Part shown: positions 1 through 12,417 of the stretch, in pieces | How positions within the stretch are numbered: position 1 is the first letter of the stretch | Layout: every line of letters begins with the position of its first letter | Origin: Lumnitzera littorea | Taxonomy: Eukaryota > Streptophyta > Magnoliopsida > Myrtales > Combretaceae | DNA: 64,000 nt | NCBI GenBank assembly: GCA_024138015.1 | Contig: JAMXBB010000012.1 | Span: 17,594,634-17,658,633, forward strand | Direction of reading: 5' to 3' | The notes under the pieces: model-generated | The model's input: only the letters and a program-made list of their open reading frames with translations | Databases searched by the model: none | What the model was told of the DNA's origin: nothing | Position numbers and translations under genes: made by a program

Positions 1-1508
1 AATAGTTTCCATAAAATAAATCCATAAAATTGCTTAATGCGCCATAAATAGGTTTTCAATAAATTGGGCTTTTATTTAAATTTTTTCTTTAAAAAAAAGG
101 AAAAGGGGAAAAACAATTTTTTTTTTTTTTATTTTGGGTTACTCGAAGTGCCTACATACCAAGAAAGCATGATTAAGCCCACGTCATTTTTAATTGATGA
201 AAACTTTAGTTTACTAGTTGATTTTATTTTTTGAAAAAAAAAATTTCACTTTAAATTCATTAAATTTTATTAATTTGAAAGAAATGGGTTTTTTTTTTTA
301 ATTCATCTCTGAGAAATAAAAAAAAAACTCCTAAACTTTGGGAAAGACAAATTTATTCTTTTTTATTTATAAAAAATTTTTTATATGTGAGAAAAATAAT
401 TTTGGGAAAAAAGCATTTTATTTGAAAATAAGTTTTATTAAAAAATAAAGCACATATCCATGACAATACCGATCATTTACTAATCAATATGATAATTATT
501 AAGATCATGCTAATCAACAAATTATTAAAGCTAAACAAATCAAATTAAACTAACCAACTAATATGCTATTGATATGCTTATCATTATCATGCAAATTATT
601 CAAATCAAACAATACTAATTAATTTCAACAAACATACTAATTACCTAAGTCTATCAAATTAACAAATCATTATTTCAAATTATTTAAGCTTAAACAACAA
701 ATAAACATATTTTTTATTAAAGCCTAATCAAGTTTATTATCATCAAAATCACTTCTAACAAATTATCAAACCAATAAGCCAACATATTATTCATTAACAT
801 GATATTAAAATAATTAAAAGATCAAAATGTATTTTTTATTTTTCTTTATTTTTTTTTTTTTTTGGAAAAAGGCCTTATTCATGAATTATTAAGAAAAGAA
901 GCCATAGTAAACACATCATTAATTAATTAAAAAATTGTAAATATTGCAAAAACACCTTATTCAACTAAAATCATAACATTACAATATCAAAATAATATTT
1001 TTTATTTTTTATTTTTTTTACCTTTTTTTCAAACAACACATGCATTTAAGTAAAAGATTAAAGAGCTTACTTACAACAAGCAACGAACTAACAACCGATT
1101 CAAGTAGTTCCCAATTGGTTTTCGAGGCAAGACCTATGACTTAGGATTCATAGGACACAATCTTCAAGATCCCCACCTCAATTTCTAGAAAACTCGGCAA
1201 CACGATTCCCAATTTCTTTAGAAACTTCAAGCTCGATATGAACAATCCCTAAAATTAAATTCAAAATTTTAAATTCAAATTAGTCAAATCCAAAATGAAA
1301 TTGAAACAAACTACCTATTGGACTTTGTTCTAGGATGAATATAGAATATTCTACTATTTTATCTCACATCAATTTGCTCTATAATGAGAGAAATCAAAGA
1401 GAGAGAATGGTTTTACTATGATGAAAACCTAAAGAGAGAAAGTTGCAATTGCATGTAATGCGATGATTTTCAATACTTGGGAGTTGAATGAATGAATGTT
1501 GTGGACCT

Positions 1509-1518
1509 CTATTTATAG
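1509..1518 (-). promoter_or_regulatory. TATA box of the element C LTR
   Basis: Read on the minus strand the sequence is CTATAAATAG. It sits mid-LTR, upstream (in element orientation) of a leader region, as in the other T LTRs. Confidence 0.5.
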
Positions 1519-2159
1519 CTCTAAGTCAGGAATAATGTCCAAGAAATATCCATGTAAGGAAAAGATCACATCTTTATTGATTAATTTTTTTAATATGTTT
1601 CGATTCTTTCCATTTTTAGTCTAATTGGGACGTGTTTTTGCACAAAATAACGGAAATTAAAAGTGCACACAATTCATGGAAGATGTCCTTAGTCTTTTTA
1701 AGTCGGGTTATATCATCAATTTACAAAGAGAATCACTAATTTTGCTAAAATAAACAAGAGTATATGCTATAGGCAGTTATTAGTTATTCGATTTTCCTTT
1801 TTTTTATTTCTCCCATTTCTCTTAATAATAATTCAAAATTCAAACCTTCTCGAATAAGAGATATCCTGAGCTTTCCATTCTCATGATAAAAAAATGGGTG
1901 AAATTGAGTAAAATATACTCTAACAAAAAGTTGCCATTTTCATAAAGAAAAAAATAAAGAAAGAAGGGAAAGAGGGTCGACCTTAGTCAACCCTATGCCA
2001 CATGGTGCAATGCGAATGGTGCCATGTCATTGGCCATGTGGCATTGTGGCAATACGTAGATGGTGTCACGTAGCACCCAAATATTTGGTGTTGTGTGGCA
2101 CTTTGTCGAATTGACACGTGTCACCTTATTTAGATGATATGTTTAACTTCCAATTATTT

Positions 2160-2900
2160 TATTTTTTTCATTTTTTTTCTTATTTTTCTTTTCTTTTCTT
2201 TTTTCCTCTTTTATTTCCTTTTGCTTTCCTTTTTCTCCCTAACTCGCTAATTATAATGCCAATTCTCTCTCTCTTTTTCTTTTTTTAGGAAAACATCATA
2301 AATTAAACCCATTTAATTATTCGATTTCTAACAAATGCATCACTTCCTTAAAGCAAATGTAAAGTCTAATAAATATATGACCAAAATATTTTCAATTTTT
2401 TTTTCTAATTTGGCCAAAATAGGAACTTGATTTTTATGTGTTTAGCTTTTTATTTGAAAACTTCAAATAGTCATAAAATATTCATTTTAACCCCAATTGA
2501 GGTATGGTTTGAAGATATGATTTCATAAAAATATTAATTTTCAAAATAATTTTGAAATGAATAGTCCAAATGGGGCTAGAAAATTTCAATTTCAATAAAT
2601 GTCTATTTTTATCCAAAATTCCTAATTCGATTAAATTGCATATACTTATTTTAACTCAAAAAGTCTCTTTTGACCTCAAAAAATGATTTTCACCCCAAAC
2701 TAAGCCAAATGAATCATCGAACAACACTTTTTTATAATTTTTCAATTTTTGATTTTTTTTATTTTTCTAGGTTTTCTCATTTTTTGGGGTCTTTTATCGT
2801 TTTTCATTTTTTTTTAATTTTCTATCTTTTCTTTTATGTTTTTCAATTTTTTTTATCTTATTAATTTTGTAATTTTTTGGTATTTTTCTTTCTTTCGGCC
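2160..2900. repeat. T-rich degenerate U3 tract
   Basis: Long runs of T are broken by short units of the type TTTTCTAATTTTTC. The same kind of tract ends every minus-strand T LTR in the window (9030-9260, 28720-28930, 46190-46440). It produces short Phe/Leu-rich open frames that are not genes. Confidence 0.7.
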
Positions 2901-2967
2901 TTTTCTAAAAATTAGGAAATTCTAAATTAGCAATAGACTTAAGGAGGGTAAAAATTGGGTATCTATA

Positions 2968-3010
2968 CCTGCTCTTTTTTGTGGTGAAGTTTAGTAAAAA
3001 CTTTACCATA
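2968..3010 (-). other. Polypurine tract and conserved hairpin next to the 3' LTR (element C)
   Basis: In element orientation a purine run, AAAAAAGAGCAGG, directly abuts the LTR start, as expected for the plus-strand primer of reverse transcription. Beside it is an inverted repeat, GTGGTGAAGTTT pairing with AAACTTTACCAT. The same purine block and hairpin flank the LTRs of elements A and B. Confidence 0.7.
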
Positions 3011-3099
3011 AAGACCCAGAAAAAGAGACTCCATTTTTTCCCTTAAGGAGGAGGAGAATCTAAAAAAAAAAAGGTTCTTGATGGTGATTTTTGAGATGA

Positions 3100-3810
3100 A
3101 TCTTGCTACCTATAGAAGGAGCTCCTTTGACAAGTTATTAATGAGGTAAGGTAGAAAGAGCTCTTTGTTGTCTATCTTAATAAGACCCTTTGATGAGATA
3201 TTATTTCATAAAGGGATGGAAAGAGCTCCTTGTGGCCTGTTTTAGCGAGATCCTTTGATTAGATATTCCTTCCTAAAGGAAATGATAGCGTTGAGGCTAT
3301 CTGAAGGTAGGGATTCTTGCAGTCTATCTTAGCTAGACCCTTTGGCGAGATATCTTATCCAAGTAAAATGATAATGCTGAGGCTACTTTAGGGACATAGT
3401 TCCTTACGATCTATCTTAGTGATACCCTTTAATGAGATATCATATCTGAAGGGATGACAACATTAAGGCTATCTTAAAGAGTGAAAAGAGCTCCTTATGA
3501 TCTATCTAAATGAGACCCTTTTTATGAGATATTCTTTCCTAATGGCAACAATACTACTGAGGCTATCTGGGGACAAGACTCCTTACGGTTTATCTTAATG
3601 AGACCTTTTGATGAGATATCCCATCCGATGGAAATGACAACACTAAGGCTATATGAAGGGCGAAAAGAGCTCCTTATGATCTATCTTAACAAGACCCTTT
3701 GGTGAGATTTCTTAAAGTGTATGATAGTGCTGAGGCTATCTAAGAGATGGAAATAGTTTATTGTAGTCTTTCTTAATGAGATCATTTGATGAGATATTCT
3801 TTCCTAAAGG
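3100..3810 (-). repeat. Degenerate tandem array in element C (GAGCTCCTT...GAGATAT units)
   Basis: Repeated blocks contain 'gagctccttatgatctatctta' variants, then 'gaccctttgatgagatat' and 'ctgaggctatct'. Units run at roughly 110-130 bp. No reading frame persists through them. Position near the polypurine tract matches the array zones of elements A and B. Confidence 0.7.
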
Positions 3811-4020
3811 GTATTTGACGAGTCAGGGCTTATACGAGATATCCTACCCTAAAAGGTATTTGATAAGTCAAGGCCTTTACGAGATATCCTACCTTAAAAG
3901 ATATTTGACGGGTTAAGACTCATACGAGATATCTTATCCTAAAAGGAATTTGACAGGTTAAGGCTCTTGTGAGATATCTTACCCTAAAAGAAGTTTGATG
4001 GGTTAGTGAGTCGAAACATT
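3811..4020 (-). repeat. Short tandem array (GAGATATCCTACCCTAAAAG units)
   Basis: At least four imperfect units of about 55-60 bp are each built on 'gagatatcctaccctaaaag' followed by 'tttgacgggttaaggct'. The array directly continues the previous one. Confidence 0.7.
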
Positions 4021-4059
4021 TTTGAAAAGATGGATGGTGATTGATGAGTCGGTGATCCG

Positions 4060-4620
4060 AAAGAGAGCAGATAACGCTCCACTGAGCAAGCAGTCTATGA
4101 AAATTTTAGAATAGGACAGTGCTCTACTAAGTAAGCAATCCAAAGACTTTAAAATGGGGTAGTACTCTACCGAGTAAGCGGTTTAGATACTTTTCAATAC
4201 AAGACAACACTCAAACGAGTCAGCGATTTAGATACTTTAAAAAAAAAAAGGGATGATGCTCTACTGAGCAAGCGATCCATACACTTTTAAAAAAGGGGAT
4301 AGTGCTCCATTGAGTAAGCGATCCATATACTTAATATAAAACGAGACAGTGCTCCACCGAACTAGTAATCCATGGGAAATTTAGGATAGCGCTCCAGATA
4401 CATTTGAAAACAGGACAATGTTCTACGTCCATAAGAATTTTGGAATAGGTTGGCACTCCACCAAGAAATCAGTCCATAGGAATTTTGGAATAGGACAATG
4501 TTCCATTAAGCAAGCGATCCTGAAACTTTTCAAAATAAGACAATACTTTACCGAGCAAGTAGTCCTTAGGAATTTTTAGAACAAGACAACACTCCATCGA
4601 ACAAGCGATAATAAATTTTT
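4060..4620 (-). repeat. Tandem array with GCTC-NNNN-GAGC hairpin cores (element C)
   Basis: Nine or more units of about 55-65 bp carry the core 'gacagtgctccactgagcaagcgatcc' in variant form. Several have a short inverted repeat such as GCTCCACTGAGC. The core resembles the GAGCTGGCT-containing units of elements A and B. Confidence 0.7.
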
Positions 4621-6844
4621 TTAAAAGGTTAATTATAAGAAGTTTGGATATCTAAAATGGGCTTGAACTTATTCAACTCGATCAAAAAGGGGAGAATTAA
4701 ATAGAAGGTATTCCCTAATGTGGTTGCTAAGGAGTAAGCCCCTGAATAAAATTGACCTTGGGTGTTTACTGGAGAGAAAAGACTTGAATATCTTATCATT
4801 ATATTGAATTAAGAAGTTGTGCATTAAGTTTTGATCAAATATGGAGGGTTTGCTGGAATAGAAAAAACTGGTCGCTAGAGGAAACATATCAGAATAAATA
4901 AGACATGGCTGGAGGATATTGGCAAAGACTTGGTCACTAAGGCCTAAAAAGTTCTTGAATGGATTTGGATTAAATTGTTCAAAATTTAACTACTAGGGTT
5001 GACTCCAAAGGTGGGCAGCAACCTAAAATAAGCTTGTAAGAAGAATTTTTGAAATTTTGAAACGAAAGGTTTTCTAAACTCTATATTATTTTGAAATTTC
5101 CTCTCTCTCTCTCTTTGAAAAGATTTTTTTTTAAAAAAAAAACAAACAATTTTCTTTTTCTTTTGTTGCTAACAAGTAAGAGGGCCCTACAAGCCTTAGA
5201 GATTGCTGATAGATGGTAAGCTTGTCCCATTACTTGTAATCATTTGCTCTTTCGCAAACATTATCTAAAGCTCGATCCTATGATTAGAAGTTATGGTTGA
5301 TGGGACAAATTAGCCTCTCATTCTTTTGGTTCCTTTAAAGGATTCCATTATCATGTCTTCAAATTTTATGGGGCTTTATCATGGCTCTTCTAATCTGCTA
5401 AACTCTTTTGATGCGATTCTTCTACATATCTTTCTTTTCAAGCTTCCACTATCATAGGCTTCAATCTTCATCATAAGGCAAATGACCTATGTGAATTACA
5501 AGTCTTTAAAGCTTCTTGTCTTGGAACAAGTATGTCACTCATTGAATTACCTAGTCTAAGAAGGCTTCCTTACTCTCTTGATTCATGTTTCAATCTTGAT
5601 TATAGATTCCAAAAATTATGGTCTGTCTTACAAGTTATACGCCTTGGTTAATCAGCTAGATCCTTTTCAAACTTTTAATGCAATATGTGCTTTTGGTTAG
5701 TGGTTTCAAAATGGATTGATAAATGGGCTTATTTTGAAAGAATTGTCCTTCAACCTCGGTTTACAAATCAATAACCCTTAAGAGATACTAAAATGAGCTT
5801 GCCCCTAGTTTAATGAGTAATGATAATTCATTTCTTCTAATCAGAAGAGGTTCCTAAGGGTAATGTTGTGGGAAGGCCTATAAAATGGGATAGCCCTTAA
5901 GTTTGGAGCTGTAAGTCTTGTTTTCTTGATGTACTTAAGCTTTTTTCAACTTTAAAAGGTATCTTAAGATTTTGAGCTTTGATGTCACCTTCAAGTGCTT
6001 GTTTCAAACTTATTTCTCCTATGTTGCTTTTTCTCAAAGGAGATAGCTTGATGCCCTTATTTTTTTTTTCTTCTCTCTTTTTTCTTTTATTCCTTCTTTT
6101 ACTTTTGCCTTTTTTTATGTTCTATTTTTTGCTTTTTCCTCACTTTTTCTCATCGTTTCTCCTTTCTTACTTTGTCTCCCTTCATTCCTTTTAGGCTTCT
6201 TTTGTGAGAATAGAGATGCTCGCTTCTTTTCTCTTCTTAAATGGCTTACAGCTCAAAATTCATAAGACTATATTTGAAGTTATTCTTCCTTTCTAAAGGA
6301 ATGTATTATCAATAGCAATGATCACTTATGAATTAGTGTGACCAAGGTAAGCACAAATTAATTTATCAATTTTTCTCCTGATTAGTGACCTCAACCTCTT
6401 AATTGCCCTTGTGTGAAGTGGTTTTTGATAGGGTTTCATTTTAAAAACACTTCTTAAAAAGGCTTAATGAGGTTAGCAAAGGATATATAGATTTTTAGGA
6501 TGGAGAAATGAATGTCTACTGTCATCTTATCTTGTGTATTAAGTTCAAAACAGACCTCCTTTAAGGAGCGAGTGTCAATTCCTCACATTGATGTTGCTTA
6601 ACTCTGAAGTGTGTTTAGGGTTAGTGTTTGGGACTCGATTTGCCTCTTTTCATCCTAAACTCTTTAATTAGTGGGATACATTTACTAATTAGATCTTCGA
6701 TTTTTCTAAAAAATGCCCTACTTAGATAACCCTATCTTAATGGACACGTGTGTGCCCATATTCATCCGGAAACTCATTTTCCCTAGAACTAGTCATTTGA
6801 GTTAGTTATCTAATCTTATCAAAATGCCCGATTAACAAAGATGG
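4621..6844 (-). mobile_element. Element C internal sequence, left part
   Basis: No long open frame. Segments match the corresponding parts of A and B. The 'cttgattatagattccaaaaattatgg' zone near 5595 parallels 15380-15410. The 'gtgaagtggtttttgatagggttt' zone near 6415 parallels 49445-49465. CT- and T-rich tracts lie at 5100-5160 and 6055-6180. The sequence stops at 6844, where element A was inserted, and resumes at 31659. Confidence 0.65.
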
Positions 6845-6980
6845 TGTCAAGCTTGATTTTTCCCGGTTTTTATAAGTTTTCCTTAACTTAGTCAATATTA
6901 AACTCTATCTATTTAATATTGACCATCGACTAAGATTTAAGAAAAACTAAAAACTTTTAAAAGAATTTTACAAACACTTG

Positions 6981-6990
6981 GGAGTTACCA
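6981..6990 (-). other. Second PBS-like core inside the LTR
   Basis: The plus strand reads GGAGTTACCA, close to the tRNA-Arg acceptor end GGAGTCGCCA. It lies 136 bp inside the LTR. Similar cores occur at nearly the same offset in the other T LTRs (38879, 44618, 51649 and, inverted, 31489). Confidence 0.45.
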
Positions 6991-8445
6991 CCTAATTGAA
7001 GTTAGGAAATGGTTTAGATCAAAACCAAATAGGTAGATTTGGTTTTAATCTAAATACTAGTTCATGTGAGAAAAAACGGATTTTTATAAAAAAAAACAGT
7101 TTTTAAAAAACTAGGGATTGAGTTTGAGGGCTAGTTTTTTAAACCTTTACGGGTACCTCCAACTTTCCGAATTTAGGTTTAATTTTTGAAAAAAAAAAAA
7201 CCTTTTAGAATAACAATTTAATCAATATTTATTTTAAATTGAATTATTTAAGCTAAAATGGGGAATATTAAAATTTTTCATTTTTTATGTTGCCTTGGAG
7301 GTACCTATATATCCACTATTCAAGATTAAATATACATAGTTCTTTTTTCTTTTTTTTTTTGTAAAACTTTAATTTTGTTGATATCTTTTAGTTTGAAAAT
7401 GGTTGGGTTTAAATTCTTTAATCATTTTATTTGATTCTAAGAAAAAAAACACCAAAATGAGAAGGGTCATAATTTAGTGTTTTTATTTTTTGAAAAATCC
7501 TGAGAGAAATCCTAATTTTGAGAAGGGTCAAATTTGATTTTATTTATTTGGAAGAAAGGTTTTTTGAAGTGATAAAACATTTTTATTATTTATTTTTTCT
7601 TTATTTGTTTATATTTATGTCATTTTACTTTATTCATGCATTACTAAGGAAAGATAAAAAATAAATTAAACTTTTTCTTTTTTTTTCTTTCTTCCTTTTT
7701 TTTTCTTCTTTCGTTTTTTCTTCCCTTTCTTCAGTTTTTTTTTTTTTTACAATTTATAGTAAATTATTAAAAAAAAAAAGAAAAAAACATGAAAATCGAA
7801 TAAAAAACACGTAGGAGAGGATTGGAGCAGCTCATGGGCCGAACCTGCTCTTGGAAGTAAGTTGAATCTAGTTGCGAGTTGAGTTGAACTAGGTCAGCTA
7901 GGCGAGTTGCATAAGGAAGAAGATGGAGCAACGGTGCAATGCGATTTGAGCAATTCTAGACCATATTTTGACTAGGAAAAAGTGTTTGTGTGAATCTAAT
8001 TGGACATGGGGGGTATGGAACCAATGCCACTGCGTTTGGTGGTCGTTTCATGGGTAGTTGGTTATAGAGAGAAGGAGGTTGCATGGCTTAGTGTGGTGGT
8101 TGTTAGAGTTTGTGAAGATGTTAGCAGTAGATTTTTGAAGGTGTTGGCTATAGTGGTGGTGTTGGTTTGGGTTGATATAGTCGCTAGAGTGATGGTTCGC
8201 TAAAGGCGGTTGTGGGCCAAACCCTTAGTGGTTCGTTAAAGCTCTTGGCAGCATGGTAAGGATGGATATAGGTAGTGTTTGAAAGCTTGGGCCATAGAGA
8301 GTTTAGTGGAAGCATCAAACTAACTTAAGAATGGTTGGGGAAGATGGTATTGTAGAGAGAGGTAGTGACCTGTGAGTTAGAGAGAGAAAGCTTCAATGGA
8401 AGATTTTAGGTTATGTTGTTAATGTTAAACGAGTCCTAGATTATC

Positions 8446-8460
8446 TTATTTATACTATAA
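8446..8460 (-). promoter_or_regulatory. TATA box of element A 3' LTR
   Basis: The minus strand reads TATAGTATAAATAAG. The same sequence is kept in the other LTR of the element at about 28108-28122, which supports a functional core promoter in the ancestor. Confidence 0.6.
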
Positions 8461-9332
8461 GTACAAGGATTAAGCTTGGAAGGCTTAGGAATCAAATTAA
8501 ATCGATGATGCATGTTGATGAGCTTTAACCCCTAAAAATGATTTTTTTTTTCTACTTTCAAATTGATTTTTGTCCACATAATTGATTGAATTTAGATACA
8601 TGAATAAGTGGATTCAAAACTAGGCCGTGCCTAATATACGATTCTACCAAGAAATCGGGTAGAATCATATGGAAAACTCACACAAAAAGGCCGTGAACAC
8701 GAGCTAATGAATTGTTCATACAGGAGGATTTTTTGGGAAAAAAAGAGTAATTGAGGGAATTGGGAGAAATCGGGGTGGGGGCACGTGTGTATGCACCCCC
8801 TGTTGCGCGTGATTCGAAATGAAATAAAGTAAGCGTAGTGCCTACTTGATCTTTTGGCCGCATGTTAGGGCCTTTAAGCCCTATTCATTTTCTCGAACAG
8901 ACCAAGTGTAAGCTTGGTCCAATATCATTCCTTCTTTTTTTTTTTCTCTTCAAAGTTTTTTTTAATAAATAAATAAATAAAAATAATTACAGCATTAAAC
9001 CTAGCTTTAAGCAAAAATAAATCTTAATTTCCCTTCTCTATTTTTGTAAATTCCTCTATTTTTTGTACTTTTCTAAAATTTTCTATATTTTTTTTGTACT
9101 TTCCTTAATTTTCTTTTTTATTTTATCTTTCTAAATTTCATATTTTTTTTATTTTTTATAAATCTTTTATTTTTTGTGATTTTTGTAAATTTGCTATTTT
9201 TTTTTTTTGTAATTTTTTAAGTTTTTCTAATTTTTTTTATTTTTTGTGCCTTTTTTTTTTTTTAAAAAAAGGACCCCTTACCTTACTTTAAAAATTTTTA
9301 AATTAAAAGAGAGAAAAAATAAGATGTCTACA

Positions 9333-9371
9333 CCTGTCCTTTGTGGTAAAGTTTTATTAAAACTTTATCAC
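9333..9371 (-). other. Polypurine tract and 29-nt palindrome, element A
   Basis: Element-orientation ACAAAGGACAGG abuts the 3' LTR and is the likely polypurine tract. The adjoining palindrome has arms GTGGTAAAGTTTTA and TAAAACTTTATCAC around one central base, giving 14 pairs including one G-T. Confidence 0.7.
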
Positions 9372-9479
9372 AAAAACAAAAGGGTACACTATTTTTGCCT
9401 CATGGATGAATTTGTCATAAAGAGCGCTATAACTAACTAGCTAACTAAGGTCCAATTTACTAGGGATTTGGTGAATCGT

Positions 9480-9855
9480 GAAAGGTGAAAAAGAGAATAG
9501 GCACTTTAAGAGGGTAGTGCCCTTGTGGGCTTGTAAGAACCCTAAAAAGAAAATAAAAATTTAGTTGTGCCCTTATGAGTTGGCTAACCTAAGGGAACGA
9601 GCGAAGCGATTCTTTAGCTGGCTAAGACCCTAAATTGAAACTTGGTCGTAGTTCTTTAAGTTGACTAACCTAGCCAAATGGGCGAAGCACTTATTGAGTT
9701 AGCTAAGACCCTGAATTAAAACTAAGTCGTGTTCTTTTAAGCTGACTAACCTAGGCGAATGAATGAAGCGCTTCTTGTACTAGCTAAAACCTTAAAGAAT
9801 TTGAAAGCCTGGTCGTGCCCTTATGAGTTGATTGACCTAAGCGAATGGGCAAAAC
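9480..9855 (-). repeat. GAGCTGGCTAAGACC tandem array, left half
   Basis: Imperfect units contain 'gctgactaacctaagcgaatgggcgaagc' and 'gagctggctaagaccctaaa'. The array is cut at 9855 by a family Q insertion and continues at 13474. Confidence 0.75.
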
Positions 9856-10286
9856 TGTCACAACTCAGAGGGGGGTAGAGTCATGGCAGTACTACTATGT
9901 AAAGATCAAAGATCAAGTACCATCTTGATTAGGGGCCTTCGTCGTACTACACAAGGCATTCACAACTACAACCTTCTCCCAATAACTAGCATTAAGTAGT
10001 AACATAACATATAAATTAAAGTTAAACTATCTAAATAATCACTAACATAATATAGATAGGTGGGAATATCAGGTTTCTCTTAATTTAGCCATACAGTACT
10101 AAGATAAATCACCATAAGTAGTCTATACTACTTAACAAACTAAAGATACTTAATAAGTGGAAATTAAAGTGAGTCCACATATGTAAACAAATGGTTTGCT
10201 CGAGCTCTCAACTTCTTCACATCCCAATCCCAATCGGTGCTACTGACCTTGGGCGCCCTACAGCTCGGCTCTAGCCATAAGTCTTG

Positions 10287-12417
10287 CTGTAACAATAAAC
10301 TATATGAGAGTAAGCTCGACTGTTTTATGAATAACCTACATACTCTACAACAAGTAATATCAAGCAAGTTATTAAACAAGCATATGAATGCATGGTCAAA
10401 CATATGCAATGCAACAGTATATACAGTTTATCGGTAACTGTATACAGCATAGTTTTGACGCTTACCGTTACCTAAGTTAGGAAGTCTTTCGGTACGTCAG
10501 GATTTAGGTATCCACATCCAATTCAAAGTCTCTTGTCATCAATATTACCCTCAATAATAGAAATGATACGACCTTAAACAAAAGGTGACACTTCCCGAAA
10601 CCAAGTAGTTCTCAAAGGTCGAGGCAAAAACATGTCGTACAAAATATGTTGTACAATAACAATTTTCAATATACAATTTACAACATAGATCCTTTAGGCA
10701 TGATCCCCCGTTCTACTGCATGATGATGACGCCCTTATCATCCTGTTACAAGATGCAATGCATGATTGGTTTAATTAGGGTTAAGTAATTATTAATCCAG
10801 TTCATGGGTGACTAATCATTATATATAGACACTCCAAGACTCTAAGCTCTAATGTAGCAAGCATATAATATTCATATCAACTTAAGAAATTTTTGCAAAC
10901 AAAGTCAATCATATCAAACACATCCAATTCCCCATTTGCCTTAACATGCAACAATTTCAGTTATTAGATATAATTAAGTATTATGCTAATTATAAGCATA
11001 AACAAGCAAAGTAGGGGGTGGTATACTCACTCAGCCATGATGCTCAATAGTCCAAGTAATCCTTTACTGTGTCTAAGTCAAACTCCTTATCCCCTGAAGA
11101 AGATAATTAAGTTTTATGAGTATTCTGAGTATTCTATTTGCTCCAATTAACTAAGCTTATGTCTCCCTATCCCGGAGTTAGTTGATTTCGTAATTCCGGC
11201 ATATCTTTTTCGTTTTAACTCCATTTTTGATGATCTTATAGTTGTTTCATCGTTTTCAAGTGTTCTTTCATTTGTTGAAGTTGTTTTTAAGTTTTTTTAT
11301 CAGTAAGTTTTCGGTTTAGGCTCTATAAGGTCATGGGCCCAAATGGTAAGTTTGGTCACTTTAGGATTTGGGCCTAATTTTAGGTCTTGGGCTTGGTTTT
11401 TGAATTTGGACTTTATGCTTAATAATTTTGAGCTTCTTTTAAGTATTTTAGATGAGCTTTTTCTACCTTACACCTTAAAATTTTAAAATGGGCCTTGGTG
11501 ATACTCTTTTAGGTCTAAATGTGCCTTTTTACTAAGTTTAGGGTTTTAGATCACTAAAATACCTAAAGGCCTATAGGGGGAATCTTGAATGGGCCTTTGG
11601 GTTTAGTGAGCTTCTTAAATAACTCTTCTTAAGCCTTTTATCCTAAGGTTCAAATTTGGTCATCTAACTATATGGGCTCCTAAATTGGTTCTTTTGGGCT
11701 TTTTGTGTCTAGTTCACTATTTAGGCCTTGCACTAAAGCCCACTTGTCTTTTTGGACATAAGCCTAACATTGGACTTAAGTTTAGCCCATTTTTAATATG
11801 ATTACATATCTCTTCATTATGGTTCTTAGGGTTATTAACACCATTCTTAAGCCTATAATTACTAACTAAGCTAGTTTAGGGCATTAACCATACTTTAACC
11901 TACTTAACTTGATTAATTAAGTCATAAACTATACTTAAAACTAAATAAACATGTTATTAAGTACTAAACAAAAATTTCAAGATCTAGTTGTTTAATGAAA
12001 GTGGTGATCAAGAGTGGTTTCTAGGGTCAAACTTTTCATTTTCATGCAACACTTGATTTTTATGGCGTTTTGACTTAAATAACCTTTGTTTCTACTAATC
12101 TAAACCTTAATCACTTCATAAAAGTGTGTGAAAATGTGTGTGAGAGAACATACAAGGGGCGGCACGCATGGGGAATAGGGGTTTCATCATCCTACTTAAT
12201 GATCTCCTGCTAATAATTACACTGCTCTACATAACTTAGCCTATTTGTGTTATAATTTCTACTAAAGATGGGTTTTCTTATACTTATCTTTGTTGACCTT
12301 CTTGAAACTGTTAGAACTTCTATGGAGTTGCTGTAAAATGAGTTTCAATAAAGAAAACATTAGTATCTAGCCTTATCTTACAAGAAAACTAAGGAAAAAC
12401 CTAACTTAAGTTCTTAC
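10287..12417 (-). other. Putative leader intron in family Q copy 1
   Basis: On the minus strand a donor CCGGTAAGAA at about 12417 and an acceptor TTGTTACAG ending at 10287 bound 2131 bp. The corresponding sites in copy 3 (34831 and 36950) give 2120 bp. It is inferred from motif position and conservation, without transcript data. Confidence 0.4.
11320..11800. repeat. TGGGCY-rich segment of family Q
   Basis: Many TGGGCC/TGGGCT words lie within about 480 bp (the reverse form GGCCCA/AGCCCA is seen in copies 2 and 3). These resemble plant Site II promoter elements. Here they lie inside the putative intron, downstream of the leader. Confidence 0.5.

Larger units (their letters stand above)
1..2967 (-). 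mobile_element. Tat/Ogre-like LTR (family T), 3' LTR of element C, partial
   Basis: The right edge has the family T end: plus strand GGGTATCTATA, a decayed form of GGGTGTCTACA. It is followed by the purine-tract and hairpin block that also follows the other two T 3' LTRs. The left part has the family motif GTGCCTACATACC near 150, the counterpart of GTGCCTACATCCC at 44950. A reverse-strand TATA box lies near 1510. The T-rich degenerate stretch at 2700-2890 is the A-rich U3 end in element orientation. The true 3' end of the LTR lies left of the window. It is diverged from elements A and B, so it is probably the oldest copy or another subfamily. Confidence 0.65.
6845..9332 (-). mobile_element. 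Element A 3' LTR (family T)
   Basis: It starts on the plus strand with TGTCAAGCTTGATTTTTCCC and ends with GATGTCTACA. It aligns through its length with the pieces of the right LTR: the GTTTGGTGGTCGTTTCATGG region near 8035 matches 27680, and the ends match at 17671 and 28970. The right LTR lacks about 0.4 kb present here (roughly 6900-7300). A short frame at 8000-8203 is within the leader region and is not a gene. Confidence 0.8.

Noticed and set aside
2670..2864. Phe-rich small membrane proteins (also 5979-6194, 17990-18244, 28754-29035)
   Set aside because: They are translations of T-rich low-complexity LTR or spacer tracts and show no conservation as proteins.
10164..10437. Overlapping frames on both strands near 10164-10437
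   Set aside because: They fall in the 3' part of a Q LTR and are disrupted in copy 3.
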